Shown here in pieces: positions 1 to 7,801 of a stretch of 64,000 nucleotides of DNA. The notes under the pieces were generated by a model, which was not told the origin of the DNA, did not search any database, and worked only from the letters and a program-made list of their open reading frames with translations. The stretch spans positions 1-64,000 of the forward strand of contig CALCDJ010000034.1 of assembly GCA_937900135.1 (NCBI GenBank), written 5' to 3'. The DNA is from an uncultured Blautia sp. (GTDB lineage Bacteria > Bacillota > Clostridia > Lachnospirales > Lachnospiraceae). The position numbers and the translations under genes were made by a program. Numbering within the stretch: the first letter of the stretch is position 1; the number at the start of each line of letters is the position of its first letter.

Positions 1-52
1 AGAACACCAGCCTTCCAAGCTGGATACGTGGGTTCGATTCCCATCACCCGCT
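1..52 (+). tRNA. tRNA-Gly (UCC), 5' end cut off by the window
   Basis: The visible part has the 3' half of the D stem, an anticodon stem CCAGC/GCTGG closing the loop CTTCCAA (anticodon TCC at 14-16), a T arm with GTTCGATTC, and the acceptor strand CACCCGC followed by a discriminator T. About 20 nt of the 5' end lie outside the window. CCA is not encoded. It sits 5 nt before a second tRNA-Gly, so the two are probably one transcript. Confidence 0.93.
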
Positions 53-57
53 CTTAT

Positions 58-130
58 GCGATAGTGGCGTAGTTGGTAACGCGCGACCTTGCCAAGGTCG
101 AGACCGCGGGTTCGAGCCCCGTCTATCGCT
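58..130 (+). tRNA. tRNA-Gly (GCC)
   Basis: Acceptor stem GCGATAG/CTATCGC, anticodon stem CGACC/GGTCG around loop TTGCCAA (anticodon GCC at 91-93) and a T loop TTCGAGC. The 73-nt sequence is repeated exactly, on the other strand, at 40769-40841. CCA is not encoded. It is followed at once by a Rho-independent terminator. Confidence 0.96.
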
Positions 131-133
131 CTG

Positions 134-165
134 AAAGACTCTGAATGATTCAGAGTCTTTTTTTG
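134..165 (+). terminator. terminator of the tRNA-Gly pair
   Basis: Perfect 12-bp stem AAAGACTCTGAA / TTCAGAGTCTTT with loop TGA, running into a T tract (TTTTTTTG). Confidence 0.92.
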
Positions 166-175
166 TTTATTGATT

Positions 176-207
176 AGGAAGGTAGTACATTTTGTACCAA
201 CCTTCCT
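176..207. other. inverted repeat without T tract
   Basis: AGGAAGGT pairs with ACCTTCCT, and inside it GTAC pairs with GTAC around an ATTTT loop. There is no U tract on either strand, so it is not a standard terminator. It lies just past the stop of the minus-strand DUF378 gene and may protect that mRNA 3' end (inference). Confidence 0.5.
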
Positions 208-229
208 GAGAAAAACGGCTTTGCCAGGT

Positions 230-442
230 TTATTCCGGCTGTTCTTGGGCAACCACACCATAAAAGGTAAGCAGATAGATTCCACATAATCCCACCAGGC
301 CATAGATCACTCTGGAAATCCAGGACATGCTTCCGAACAGAAGGGATACCAGATTCAGATTAAAAAATCCGATCAGTCCCCAGTTGATGGCGCCAATCAC
401 AGCAATGGTTAAGGCAAAATACTGTAAAAATTTATTTCCCAT
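230..442 (-). CDS. DUF378 family small membrane protein (YuzA-like)
   Basis: Seventy residues forming two hydrophobic helices. The first contains the AINWGLIGF segment and the second is near VIYGLVGLCGIYLL; the tail is short and polar. The AxNWGLxG pattern is the hallmark of the DUF378 family, whose role is unknown. I chose the ATG at 442 because AAAGGAG lies 8 nt upstream; a longer frame starting at 541 has no ribosome binding site and would add 33 residues unlike the family. It is preceded on its strand by a terminator-like hairpin (516-560), so it is probably monocistronic. Confidence 0.85.
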   Translation of the reverse strand: MGNKFLQYFALTIAVIGAINWGLIGFFNLNLVSLLFGSMSWISRVIYGLVGLCGIYLLTFYGVVAQEQPE

Positions 443-515
443 AGATCTTTCTCCTTTCTGAGCGTGTGTCTGCAAAAAAAGTGTCAGACATACTCTGCCA
501 ACAGTGTTTCCCAAA

Positions 516-560
516 ATAAAAAAAATATGCGCATCTGCCAAAAAGACACATGCGCATAAA
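516..560 (-). terminator. terminator downstream of the DUF5067-like gene
   Basis: On the minus strand TATGCGCAT (558-550) can pair with ATGCGCATA (534-526), followed by a run of eight T. The 15-nt loop and 9-bp stem make it moderate in strength. Confidence 0.6.
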
Positions 561-578
561 TAAAAATCATATAAAAAT

Positions 579-1664
579 TTAAGACAGCTTTAAGATCTGA
601 GAAGTTGTTGTGTTTTCTCCGAAATGAAAGGCTTCCCCGGCGCTTAGAGTAACCTCTGAGGTATCTGCAAGAGAAAATGCCTGACAGACGGTTATAGTTT
701 CACCTGGCTGTATTTCCTTCATAAAATTGTCAATGGATTCCTCCGTGGATTCCGGGATGGCCGGAGAGCAGGCTTCGCCGTTCTGATATGCCTGCAGGCT
801 CACATCTACCATGGCGCTGGAAGGTGCATTTCCATGATTGGTATATTCATAGAAAACCAGAAGGCAGGACTGACCGGAAAGGTCTTTGGCAGTGGTGTGC
901 TGCGTATAATGAATGGAAAACTGATCCGTGGAAAAATCAATGGTATCCGTGGATTCCGGATTCGGTACGGCAGCATTGCTGTCAGATCCGTTTAAGGCCT
1001 CACGGATCTCCTCCTCTACGCTCTTGAAGTTGGCGGACATAACCTTTACGGTTTCTTCGTCAAGAGCAACGATTTTCCAGTTTCCATTGGCGTTGATCAC
1101 CGGATAGGTGAGGGTGGTTTCCGTATACTGATCCTTGAGCTGTCCGGCTTTTTCTGTGAGAAGCGCGGCGAGTTTTTTGCTGATTTCTGCTTCTTCCAGA
1201 GCCTCTCCGGAAATGGCGCTGGAAACCACCTGACGCATAAATTCACTGATGGTTTCTTTGTAAATCTCTGAACCGTCAATATAGCGAATGGAAACGGTTA
1301 CGTTGGCTGTTCCATTCTGAATATTGAATTCATTTTTTTTGATCTCATAAGTCATTTTCTGATTGATACCGCGGAAAAAATCAGTATAGGCTGCATCGCG
1401 GATGTCTGCATCATCCAGTGCAGAAAGATCGCTGCTCTGGAGCATACGGCTCATGCCATCCAGATCCATTTTTTGCATATGGGTAAGAAATTCTTCTACA
1501 GCTGCCACTGGTTTCTGGCGCTGGATAAAGTAAAAAGCCACGCTGCCGGCAAGTGCAAGAACGATCACAAGCAGCAGAAGAATCAGGCTTACACGACGTT
1601 TTTTCTTTGGTGCAGGCGATTCCTGGGATTGCATCGCGTCTGTTTCTAAATTCTGAGCTTCCAT
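579..1664 (-). CDS. membrane-anchored protein with C-terminal DUF5067-like domain
   Basis: 361 residues. A short Lys/Arg-rich cytoplasmic N-terminus (KKKRR at about 21-25) precedes one transmembrane helix (about 26-46). An extracytoplasmic domain of about 160 residues follows and resembles the NTF2-like or DUF4878-like folds often found at this place. The C-terminal third (about 240-361) has the LLVFYEYTNHG segment and the beta-rich pattern of DUF5067, a domain of secreted Firmicutes proteins thought to bind ligands or wall components. No lipobox, so it is an anchored single-pass protein. AAGGAGG lies 5-6 nt before the ATG. It is divergent from the RND exporter and shares the control region with it. 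Function unknown. Confidence 0.75.
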   Translation of the reverse strand: MEAQNLETDAMQSQESPAPKKKRRVSLILLLLVIVLALAGSVAFYFIQRQKPVAAVEEFLTHMQKMDLDGMSRMLQSSDLSALDDADIRDAAYTDFFRGINQKMTYEIKKNEFNIQNGTANVTVSIRYIDGSEIYKETISEFMRQVVSSAISGEALEEAEISKKLAALLTEKAGQLKDQYTETTLTYPVINANGNWKIVALDEETVKVMSANFKSVEEEIREALNGSDSNAAVPNPESTDTIDFSTDQFSIHYTQHTTAKDLSGQSCLLVFYEYTNHGNAPSSAMVDVSLQAYQNGEACSPAIPESTEESIDNFMKEIQPGETITVCQAFSLADTSEVTLSAGEAFHFGENTTTSQILKLS

Positions 1665-1726
1665 AAATCCTCCTTATATAAAATAATTCAGTTTAGGATA
1701 TCCGTTTTTGGTTATCCGATGGAGTC

Positions 1727-1755
1727 ATTATAGCAGAATCCGTTGACAATGGCAA
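1727..1755 (-). promoter_or_regulatory. sigma-A promoter of the DUF5067-like gene
   Basis: On the minus strand TTGCCA (1755-1750), a 17-bp spacer and TATAAT (1732-1727). It overlaps the opposite promoter at 1743-1771, so the two genes probably compete for polymerase. Confidence 0.7.
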
Positions 1756-1771
1756 TCAGCCACCCTATAAT
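1743..1771 (+). promoter_or_regulatory. consensus sigma-A promoter of the RND exporter operon
   Basis: TTGACA (1743-1748), 17-bp spacer, TATAAT (1766-1771): both hexamers are perfect. The start of transcription would fall at about 1778, at the edge of the palindrome at 1779-1796. Confidence 0.88.
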
Positions 1772-1778
1772 TAAGTTG

Positions 1779-1796
1779 ACTGACCAGCCGGTCGGT
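1779..1796. promoter_or_regulatory. candidate operator for the TetR-type regulator
   Basis: ACTGACCAGCCGGTCGGT is an 18-bp imperfect palindrome (14 of 18 positions symmetric), with two more A/T pairs on each flank. It lies directly on the expected transcription start of the exporter operon, whose second gene encodes a TetR-family repressor. The assignment to that repressor is inference. Confidence 0.55.
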
Positions 1797-1824
1797 AAAA
1801 TGCGGAGAATGGAGAGAACAGCCT

Positions 1825-4800
1825 ATGATTTCACGATACAGTGTCAAAAAGCCATATACAGTGCTTGTGTCCATTGTGCTGGTGCTGATTCTGGGAGTGG
1901 TTTCCTTTGGAAAAATGAGTACAGACCTGCTTCCCAGCATGAATCTGCCCTATGCCATTGTTATGACTATATACCAGGGCGCCAGCCCGGAAACTGTGGA
2001 GACCGTGGTGACAAGGCCCATTGAGCAGGCAATGGCCACGGTTACAGATATTGAGACAGTAAGTTCCCAGTCCAGTGAGAATACCTCCCTGGTGGTTCTG
2101 GAATTTCAGGAAAGTACGGATATGGATTCCGCTACCATTGAGATGAGAGAAAAGCTGGATCAGATCAGCGGATACTGGGAAGATACCGTAAGTAAGCCCA
2201 TGATCCTGAAGCTGAATCCGGATATGATGCCAGTGATGATTGCCGCAGTAGAGGCAGAAGGACTGGAAGAGACAGAGGTAACGGATTTTGTACAGAAGCA
2301 GATCGAGCCGGAACTGGAAAGCGTAGCCGGGGTGGCAAGCGTTTCCACCACTGGTAATGTGACAGAGAGTGTGGAGGTTCTGATCCGCCAGGATAAAGTA
2401 AAGGAAGCCAATGCCAAAGTACAGAAGACGCTGAAGAAGCAGTTTGCAGAAAAAGAGCAGGAGCTTGCCGATGCGAAGGAAGAACTGGAGGATGGCAGAG
2501 AGAAACTTGCTGATACAGAAGAAGAGCTGAAAGAGGGCAAAGAGCAGCTGGAGAACGGTAAGGCCCAGCTTGCGAAGGGCCTGGAGCAGGGATCGTCCCA
2601 GATGCTTTCTGCGCAGCAGGAGATCACAGAAGGAGTGAACCAGCTGAATAAACAGCTGGATGAACTGGAACAAAAGGAAACCCAGTTAGAAGAAGGACTT
2701 GCACAGATCCAGCAGGGGAAGACACAGACAGAGGATGCCCTGGGAAGCATTTCAGATGCCCAGACCGGACTGGAACAGCTGAAATCCGGGAGAGATGCCA
2801 TTGCCGCACAGGAGTTATCTCTTCAGGAAAGCATTGCCGGTCTGAAACAGGGAATCGCAGCGATTGATGGACAGATAGAAGCTTTGGACAAAAATCCGGA
2901 AGCGCCGGGATATGAGGAACAGAAAGCTGCGCTTATCAAACAGCGGGAAGAGCTTTCTGCCAATCAGAAGGTGGCAGAGGAATCCCTTGGGGCCCTTTCT
3001 CAGCAAAAGACCAGTCTGGAGAAGCAGATGGATCAGATTACAGCTTCCCTTGGAAAAGGTTCTGTGGAGGAGGCAGAGGAGTATCTGACTCAGCAGGCAG
3101 GAACCCTTTGGGGAACCCTGGAAGAACTGGGACAGAAGGAGAGTCAGGCTCAGGCAGGACTGGAACAGCTGAAGGAAGCAAAAGAGAAATTAAAGGCTAT
3201 GAAGGAACAGGCAGCTTCCGGTCAGGCTCAGCTGGATGCAGGAAAAATCCAGATGGACACCAAAAAACTTATGGCATCCATTGATATGAGTGTGGCAGAG
3301 GCCGGACTCAATCAGGGTCAATCAGAACTGTCTTCTGGAAAGGCCAGGATGGAAGAAGCAGACGCCAGTTTGAAATCCGGACAGGAGCAGTTAAAGGAAG
3401 CCAAAAAACAGGCAATGGAACAGGCAGACCTTAGCAAACTGGTAACATCGGAGCTGATCCGGGGAATTCTGGCGGGAGAGAATTTTTCCATGCCTGCAGG
3501 ATATATTCAGGAGGGAAAAGACGATTATCTGGTCCGTGTAGGGGATAAGGTCCAGGATATGTCCGGACTGGAGGACCTGGTGATCCTGGATCTTGGTCTG
3601 GAAGGTCTGGAGCCGATCAGACTTTCAGATGTGGCAGATGTGACAAGACAGGACGACAGTGATAAGATTTATGCCCGGTTAAACGGCAATCCAGGAGTGA
3701 TGCTTACCATAGAGAAACAGACCGGGTATTCCACCGGGGATGTGACAGACCGTCTTCTGGAACGGATAGAGGAACTGGAAAAGACCCATGAGCAGATTCG
3801 CTTTTCTGTATTGATGGACCAGGGCGTTTATATTGATCTGGTGGTGGATTCCGTCCTTTCCAATATGATTTCCGGAGCTGTTCTGGCAGTTTTGATTCTT
3901 CTGCTGTTTTTGAAGGACATAAAGCCTACCATTGTGATTGCATGTTCCATTCCCATCAGTGTGGTAGCCACCTTTGTTATGATGTATTTCAGCGGTATTA
4001 CCCTGAATGTGATTTCGCTTTCCGGCCTTGCGTTGGGAATTGGTATGCTGGTGGATAATTCCATTGTTGTGATTGAAAATGTGGATCGGCTTCGCCAGCA
4101 GGGAGTACCGGCAGCAAAGGCGGCGATTGAGGGCGCCAAACAGGTATCCGGCGCCATTGCAGCCTCTACGCTTACCACTATTTGTGTGTTTGCGCCCATT
4201 GTATTTACCGAGGGAATCACAAGACAGCTGTTTGTAGATATGGGACTGACCATTGCGTATTCCCTTCTGTCCAGCCTTCTTGTGGCGCTGACTCTGGTTC
4301 CTATGATGTCTGCGGGCCTTCTGAAAAAAAGCAAGCCAAAGGAATCAAAGCTGCTGGAAAGAATCAAAGCCGGATATGGAAGAACTCTTCGGGGCGCTCT
4401 TTCGGTGAAGCCGCTGGTGCTCCTTCTGGCGCTGGCCCTCTTTGTGGTTTGCGGAATCCTTTCTTTTAAGAAGGGAACTGCTTTTATGCCGGAAATGGAA
4501 AGTACCCAGGCAACTATGACCATTACCACAGAAAAGGGAACCCCTCTAAAGGAGACAGCAGCCTGTGCAGATCAGGTGCTGGAACGACTGGAAGGAATTT
4601 CTGATATCGAAAGCGTGGGCGCGATGGCAGGAGGCAGCGCTATGGGCGGACTCACCGGAGGAAGCGGCAGTGAAAATCTGGTGGATTTCTATCTTTTGCT
4701 GAAGGAAGACAAGGAGTTAAGCGGCAAAGAACTGGAAAAGGAAATCCTGAAACGAACCAGCGATCTGCCCTGTGAAGTTACAGTAACTACGCAGTCCATG

Positions 4801-5949
4801 GATATGAGCGCTCTTGGAGGCGCAGGAATTCAGATTCATGTAAAAGGAAAGGAACTGGATGAGCTTTCCAGAATTTCCCGGGAAGTGGCGGAACTGGTAA
4901 AGAAAACAGAGGGAACCAGAGACGTTTCCAACGGACAGGAAGAAGCGGACCAGGAATACCGGATTCAGGTAAATAAAGAAAAGGCCATGGAGTATCAGCT
5001 GACTGTGGCCCAGGTATTCCAGGAAATCCAAAAGAAGCTGGCAGAGGCCTCTCCATCCACAACACTGTCCACAGAAACCAAGGATTACAGCGTCTATGTA
5101 AGAGATGAGAAGGATGAAAAGCTGACAAGAGAGCAGCTTTCCAGAATGCCAGTCACCTATACTACGAAGGAAGGTGAGAAAAAAACAGTGGCGCTTTCCC
5201 AAATTGCAGATTTTGAGATGGCGCAGGGACCCAAGTCCATCAGCCGTGAGGAACAGACCCGTTATATGACTGTATCAGCGGGAATTGAAGAAGGATACAA
5301 CATTGGCCTGGTCAGCGAACAGCTGGAAAAAGCCTTAAAGAAGTATGAACTTCCCAAAGGATATACGCTGGAAATGAAAGGGGAAGATGAGACCATTTCC
5401 GAGGCAATGGGACAGCTGTATCTGATGCTGGCGCTGGCACTGGTATTTATGTATCTGATCATGGTGGCGCAGTTCCAGGCTCTGATGTCTCCGTTTATCA
5501 TTATGTTTACCATTCCTCTGGCATTTACCGGCGGATTTCTGGGACTTCTGGCAGCAGATATGGAAGTTAGCGTTATTGCCATGGTGGGCTTTATTATGCT
5601 TTCCGGTATTATTGTAAATAATGGAATTGTTTTTGTGGATTATACCAACCAGCTGCGTATGGAAGGGATTCCGAAGAGAGAAGCGCTGGTAAGGGCAGGG
5701 CAGGATCGTCTCCGTCCCATTATTATGACAGCCCTTACCACAATCCTTGGTCTTTCCACGATGGCAGCCGGTATGGGTATGGGCGGCGAGATGGTGCAGC
5801 CTATGGCAGTGGTTACCATTGGAGGTCTGATTTATGGTACGCTTTTGACCCTATTTGTTGTGCCGTGTATTTATGAACTTTTGAATCGGAAGGAATACAG
5901 GAAACAGGAAACAGAGGAGGCGGATGCAGATGGAAATGGAGAAGAATGA
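1825..5949 (+). CDS. RND-family efflux permease with large coiled-coil insert
   Basis: 1374 residues; AcrB-type proteins are usually about 1030. An N-terminal membrane helix (IVLVLILGVVSFGKM) is followed by a porter region with the family motif for multidrug RND pumps (TIYQGASPETVETVVTRPIE). Two membrane bundles follow: one near residues 670-850 with the GLALGIGMLVDNSIVVIENV helix 4 motif, the other near 1210-1360. Residues about 205-535 are an added, very Glu/Lys/Gln-rich segment with heptad-like repeats (KEELEDGREKLADTEEEL, repeated variants), inserted in the first porter half. The role is proton-driven export of unknown substrates. The insert is typical of Firmicutes RND proteins, which lack an outer membrane channel. 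The TetR-type regulator overlaps the 3' end, indicating one operon with autoregulation. Confidence 0.9.
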   Translation: MISRYSVKKPYTVLVSIVLVLILGVVSFGKMSTDLLPSMNLPYAIVMTIYQGASPETVETVVTRPIEQAMATVTDIETVSSQSSENTSLVVLEFQESTDMDSATIEMREKLDQISGYWEDTVSKPMILKLNPDMMPVMIAAVEAEGLEETEVTDFVQKQIEPELESVAGVASVSTTGNVTESVEVLIRQDKVKEANAKVQKTLKKQFAEKEQELADAKEELEDGREKLADTEEELKEGKEQLENGKAQLAKGLEQGSSQMLSAQQEITEGVNQLNKQLDELEQKETQLEEGLAQIQQGKTQTEDALGSISDAQTGLEQLKSGRDAIAAQELSLQESIAGLKQGIAAIDGQIEALDKNPEAPGYEEQKAALIKQREELSANQKVAEESLGALSQQKTSLEKQMDQITASLGKGSVEEAEEYLTQQAGTLWGTLEELGQKESQAQAGLEQLKEAKEKLKAMKEQAASGQAQLDAGKIQMDTKKLMASIDMSVAEAGLNQGQSELSSGKARMEEADASLKSGQEQLKEAKKQAMEQADLSKLVTSELIRGILAGENFSMPAGYIQEGKDDYLVRVGDKVQDMSGLEDLVILDLGLEGLEPIRLSDVADVTRQDDSDKIYARLNGNPGVMLTIEKQTGYSTGDVTDRLLERIEELEKTHEQIRFSVLMDQGVYIDLVVDSVLSNMISGAVLAVLILLLFLKDIKPTIVIACSIPISVVATFVMMYFSGITLNVISLSGLALGIGMLVDNSIVVIENVDRLRQQGVPAAKAAIEGAKQVSGAIAASTLTTICVFAPIVFTEGITRQLFVDMGLTIAYSLLSSLLVALTLVPMMSAGLLKKSKPKESKLLERIKAGYGRTLRGALSVKPLVLLLALALFVVCGILSFKKGTAFMPEMESTQATMTITTEKGTPLKETAACADQVLERLEGISDIESVGAMAGGSAMGGLTGGSGSENLVDFYLLLKEDKELSGKELEKEILKRTSDLPCEVTVTTQSMDMSALGGAGIQIHVKGKELDELSRISREVAELVKKTEGTRDVSNGQEEADQEYRIQVNKEKAMEYQLTVAQVFQEIQKKLAEASPSTTLSTETKDYSVYVRDEKDEKLTREQLSRMPVTYTTKEGEKKTVALSQIADFEMAQGPKSISREEQTRYMTVSAGIEEGYNIGLVSEQLEKALKKYELPKGYTLEMKGEDETISEAMGQLYLMLALALVFMYLIMVAQFQALMSPFIIMFTIPLAFTGGFLGLLAADMEVSVIAMVGFIMLSGIIVNNGIVFVDYTNQLRMEGIPKREALVRAGQDRLRPIIMTALTTILGLSTMAAGMGMGGEMVQPMAVVTIGGLIYGTLLTLFVVPCIYELLNRKEYRKQETEEADADGNGEE

Positions 5950-6544
5950 GAAGGTTCTGGCCATGTATCAGGCGGTCTGGGAGATGATGGATGAGGGGTA
6001 CGACGTCCACCGCATGAAGGTGGCAGATATTACCGGACGCGCCGGAATCGGAAAAGGGACTGCCTATGAATACTTCCGAAGCAAGGAGGAACTGGTAAGA
6101 AAAGCCCTTTGCTATGAGTTTCAAATGCAGTACCAGGAACTGAAGCTCCTTCTGGAAAAACAGAAAAGCTTTCGGGAGGGAATTTACAGTTGCTTTTCCT
6201 GGCTGGAGGATACTACAGAACGGAGAAAACGGTTTACCATACAGGCGATGAAGCAGAAGGCCTTCCGCCTTTCTATGGAAGAAGAGGAAGAAGAAACCGC
6301 CTTCAGAGAGCAGCGGGAATGTGGATTTTCCGTGATTCAGGAAATTTTAGGTTTTCTCACAAAAAAAGGAAAAGAAGAAGGGGTGATCGGAGAGAAGGTT
6401 CCGGATCGGCTGGCATCCCTTGAGATTCTGTCACAGATTCTGGCTTTTTCTGTTTATCAGGTGGTGGGAAATCCAGCAGGAGAAGAGGAAAACAGCAAGA
6501 CAAAGCTCTTTTTATATGATACCATTAGAAAAAGTCTCAAATAA
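5930..6544 (+). CDS. TetR/AcrR family transcriptional regulator
   Basis: 204 residues. The N-terminal helix-turn-helix is clear at about residues 24-50 (ADITGRAGIGKGTAYEYF, then RSKEELVRKAL), and the rest is a helical ligand-binding domain with no recognisable specificity. The start overlaps the exporter gene by 20 bp. GAGGAGG (5914-5920) is 9 nt from the ATG at 5930 but only 3 nt from an earlier ATG at 5924, so 5930 is preferred. Position and family suggest it represses the exporter operon, with the palindrome at 1779-1796 as the likely site. Confidence 0.88.
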   Translation: MEMEKNEKVLAMYQAVWEMMDEGYDVHRMKVADITGRAGIGKGTAYEYFRSKEELVRKALCYEFQMQYQELKLLLEKQKSFREGIYSCFSWLEDTTERRKRFTIQAMKQKAFRLSMEEEEEETAFREQRECGFSVIQEILGFLTKKGKEEGVIGEKVPDRLASLEILSQILAFSVYQVVGNPAGEEENSKTKLFLYDTIRKSLK

Positions 6545-6560
6545 AGAAAGGAAAAAACAC

Positions 6561-7520
6561 ATGTATAAAAAAGAAGAAGGGTATTTTTCCTCCAAGGCAG
6601 ACGGACTGGAGATTTCAGTCCTTGCAGTTTTGCCGGAGAAGGAGCCATATGAGGGTGTGGTACAGCTGGTACATGGCATGAGCGAGCATAAGGAACGATA
6701 TCTGCCGTTTATGGAATATCTGGCAGAGCATGGGTATGTTTCCGTGATTCATGATCACAGAGGTCATGGGAAAAGTGTAGGAAGCCAGGAGGACCTTGGT
6801 TATATGTATGGAGCAGGTTCAGAGGGACTGCTTAAGGACATTGAGACAATCAATGAGGAGCTGCACAGGAGGTTTCCCACCCTGCCGCTGATTCTGTTTG
6901 GACACAGTATGGGCTCTCTGGCCGTACGCGCCTATACCAGGACTCATGACAGTACCATAGATATGCTCATTGTCTGTGGTTCTCCAAGCAAAAATCCAGG
7001 AAGGCTTCCAGGCAAGATCATTGCGAATCTGGGATACCGGATCAAGGGACCAAGAAGTAAGGGCCGGCTTCTGGAAAAGCTGTCTTTTGGCGCATTTGAC
7101 AAGAAATTTGCCGGGGAAACCGATGGAAGCACCTGGCTCTGTTCTGATCCGGCGGTATGTCAGGCATATGAAGAATCCGTGTTGTGCGGCTTTACCTTTT
7201 CTCATGATGCTTACCTGGCACTGTTTGGGCTGATGAAGGATGCTTATGATGAGAAACACTGGCATTGTACCAGACCGGATCTTCCCATTCTGTTTGTCAG
7301 CGGAGAGGACGATCCCTGCCTGATCAATGTGAGAAAATTTGCGGAAGCAGTACAGAACATGCGTCATGCCGGTTACGTGGATGTGAAGGGAAAACTGTAT
7401 CCTGGTATGCGTCATGAAATATTAAATGAGAAAAATAAAGAGCAGGTATTCCATGATATTCTGATCTATATACAGAAAAAACTTGGAACGCCTTCCGAAA
7501 AAGAAGAAAAGAAGGAATAA
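6561..7520 (+). CDS. alpha/beta hydrolase, lysophospholipase-like (serine aminopeptidase S33 fold)
   Basis: 319 residues. The oxyanion segment HGMSEHKERY and the HDHRGHGKS motif are typical of monoacylglycerol lipase/lysophospholipase proteins. The nucleophile elbow is GHSMGS with Ser116, and the remaining triad members are likely Asp250 or Asp251 (SGEDDP) and His285 (GMRHEIL). No signal peptide, so it is cytoplasmic and probably acts on a lipid ester. AAAGGA precedes the ATG; a longer upstream reading frame overlaps the regulator and is rejected. It follows the regulator by 16 bp and may belong to the exporter operon. Substrate unknown. Confidence 0.85.
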   Translation: MYKKEEGYFSSKADGLEISVLAVLPEKEPYEGVVQLVHGMSEHKERYLPFMEYLAEHGYVSVIHDHRGHGKSVGSQEDLGYMYGAGSEGLLKDIETINEELHRRFPTLPLILFGHSMGSLAVRAYTRTHDSTIDMLIVCGSPSKNPGRLPGKIIANLGYRIKGPRSKGRLLEKLSFGAFDKKFAGETDGSTWLCSDPAVCQAYEESVLCGFTFSHDAYLALFGLMKDAYDEKHWHCTRPDLPILFVSGEDDPCLINVRKFAEAVQNMRHAGYVDVKGKLYPGMRHEILNEKNKEQVFHDILIYIQKKLGTPSEKEEKKE

Positions 7521-7565
7521 AGTTCTGGTGTCTCGCTCATACTATAAAAAAGAGGAGGGGACACT

Positions 7566-7709
7566 ATGAAAAAAAATGGCGTAATTCTTCTGATCATCCT
7601 TCTCTGTGTGGCTTTTCTGGTAAGCTGCGGCAGGGAAAAAAGCCAGTGGGAAGATCAGAAGGGAGAATTGGTTCGATATGAGGCCGGGGAAGTGATTTCC
7701 CCGGCTTAA
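7566..7709 (+). CDS. 47-residue predicted lipoprotein
   Basis: A small gene with an AGAGGAGG site 7 nt before the ATG. It encodes a classic lipoprotein signal: KK at the N-terminus, a hydrophobic stretch and the lipobox LVSC (Cys21), then only 26 residues of a charged mature peptide. After processing it would be a tiny membrane-tethered peptide. The last codons form a strong GC-rich hairpin (GCCGGGGAA / TTTCCCCGGC) that ends at the stop codon and has no T tract. No homologue recognised. It could be a decayed larger lipoprotein, but its start signals are intact. Confidence 0.65.
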   Translation: MKKNGVILLIILLCVAFLVSCGREKSQWEDQKGELVRYEAGEVISPA

Positions 7710-7712
7710 ACA

Positions 7713-7741
7713 TTGACCATTTCCGGTGAGATTGTTATAAT
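7713..7741 (+). promoter_or_regulatory. sigma-A promoter of malQ
   Basis: TTGACC (7713-7718), 17-bp spacer, TATAAT (7736-7741), about 60 bp before the malQ start. Confidence 0.8.
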
Positions 7742-7801
7742 TTACATAGATGTACGAACATGAGATTCATTCAGAAAAAAATACACATGGAGGAACAGGG
7801 A

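Noticed and set aside
1831..2673. Long minus-strand open frame opposite the RND gene
   Set aside because: Low-complexity Leu/Phe/Cys-rich translation without a ribosome site; an antisense shadow of the coiled-coil coding region.
5924..5929. Earlier ATG for the TetR-type regulator
   Set aside because: Only 3 nt from the Shine-Dalgarno sequence; the ATG at 5930 has better spacing.
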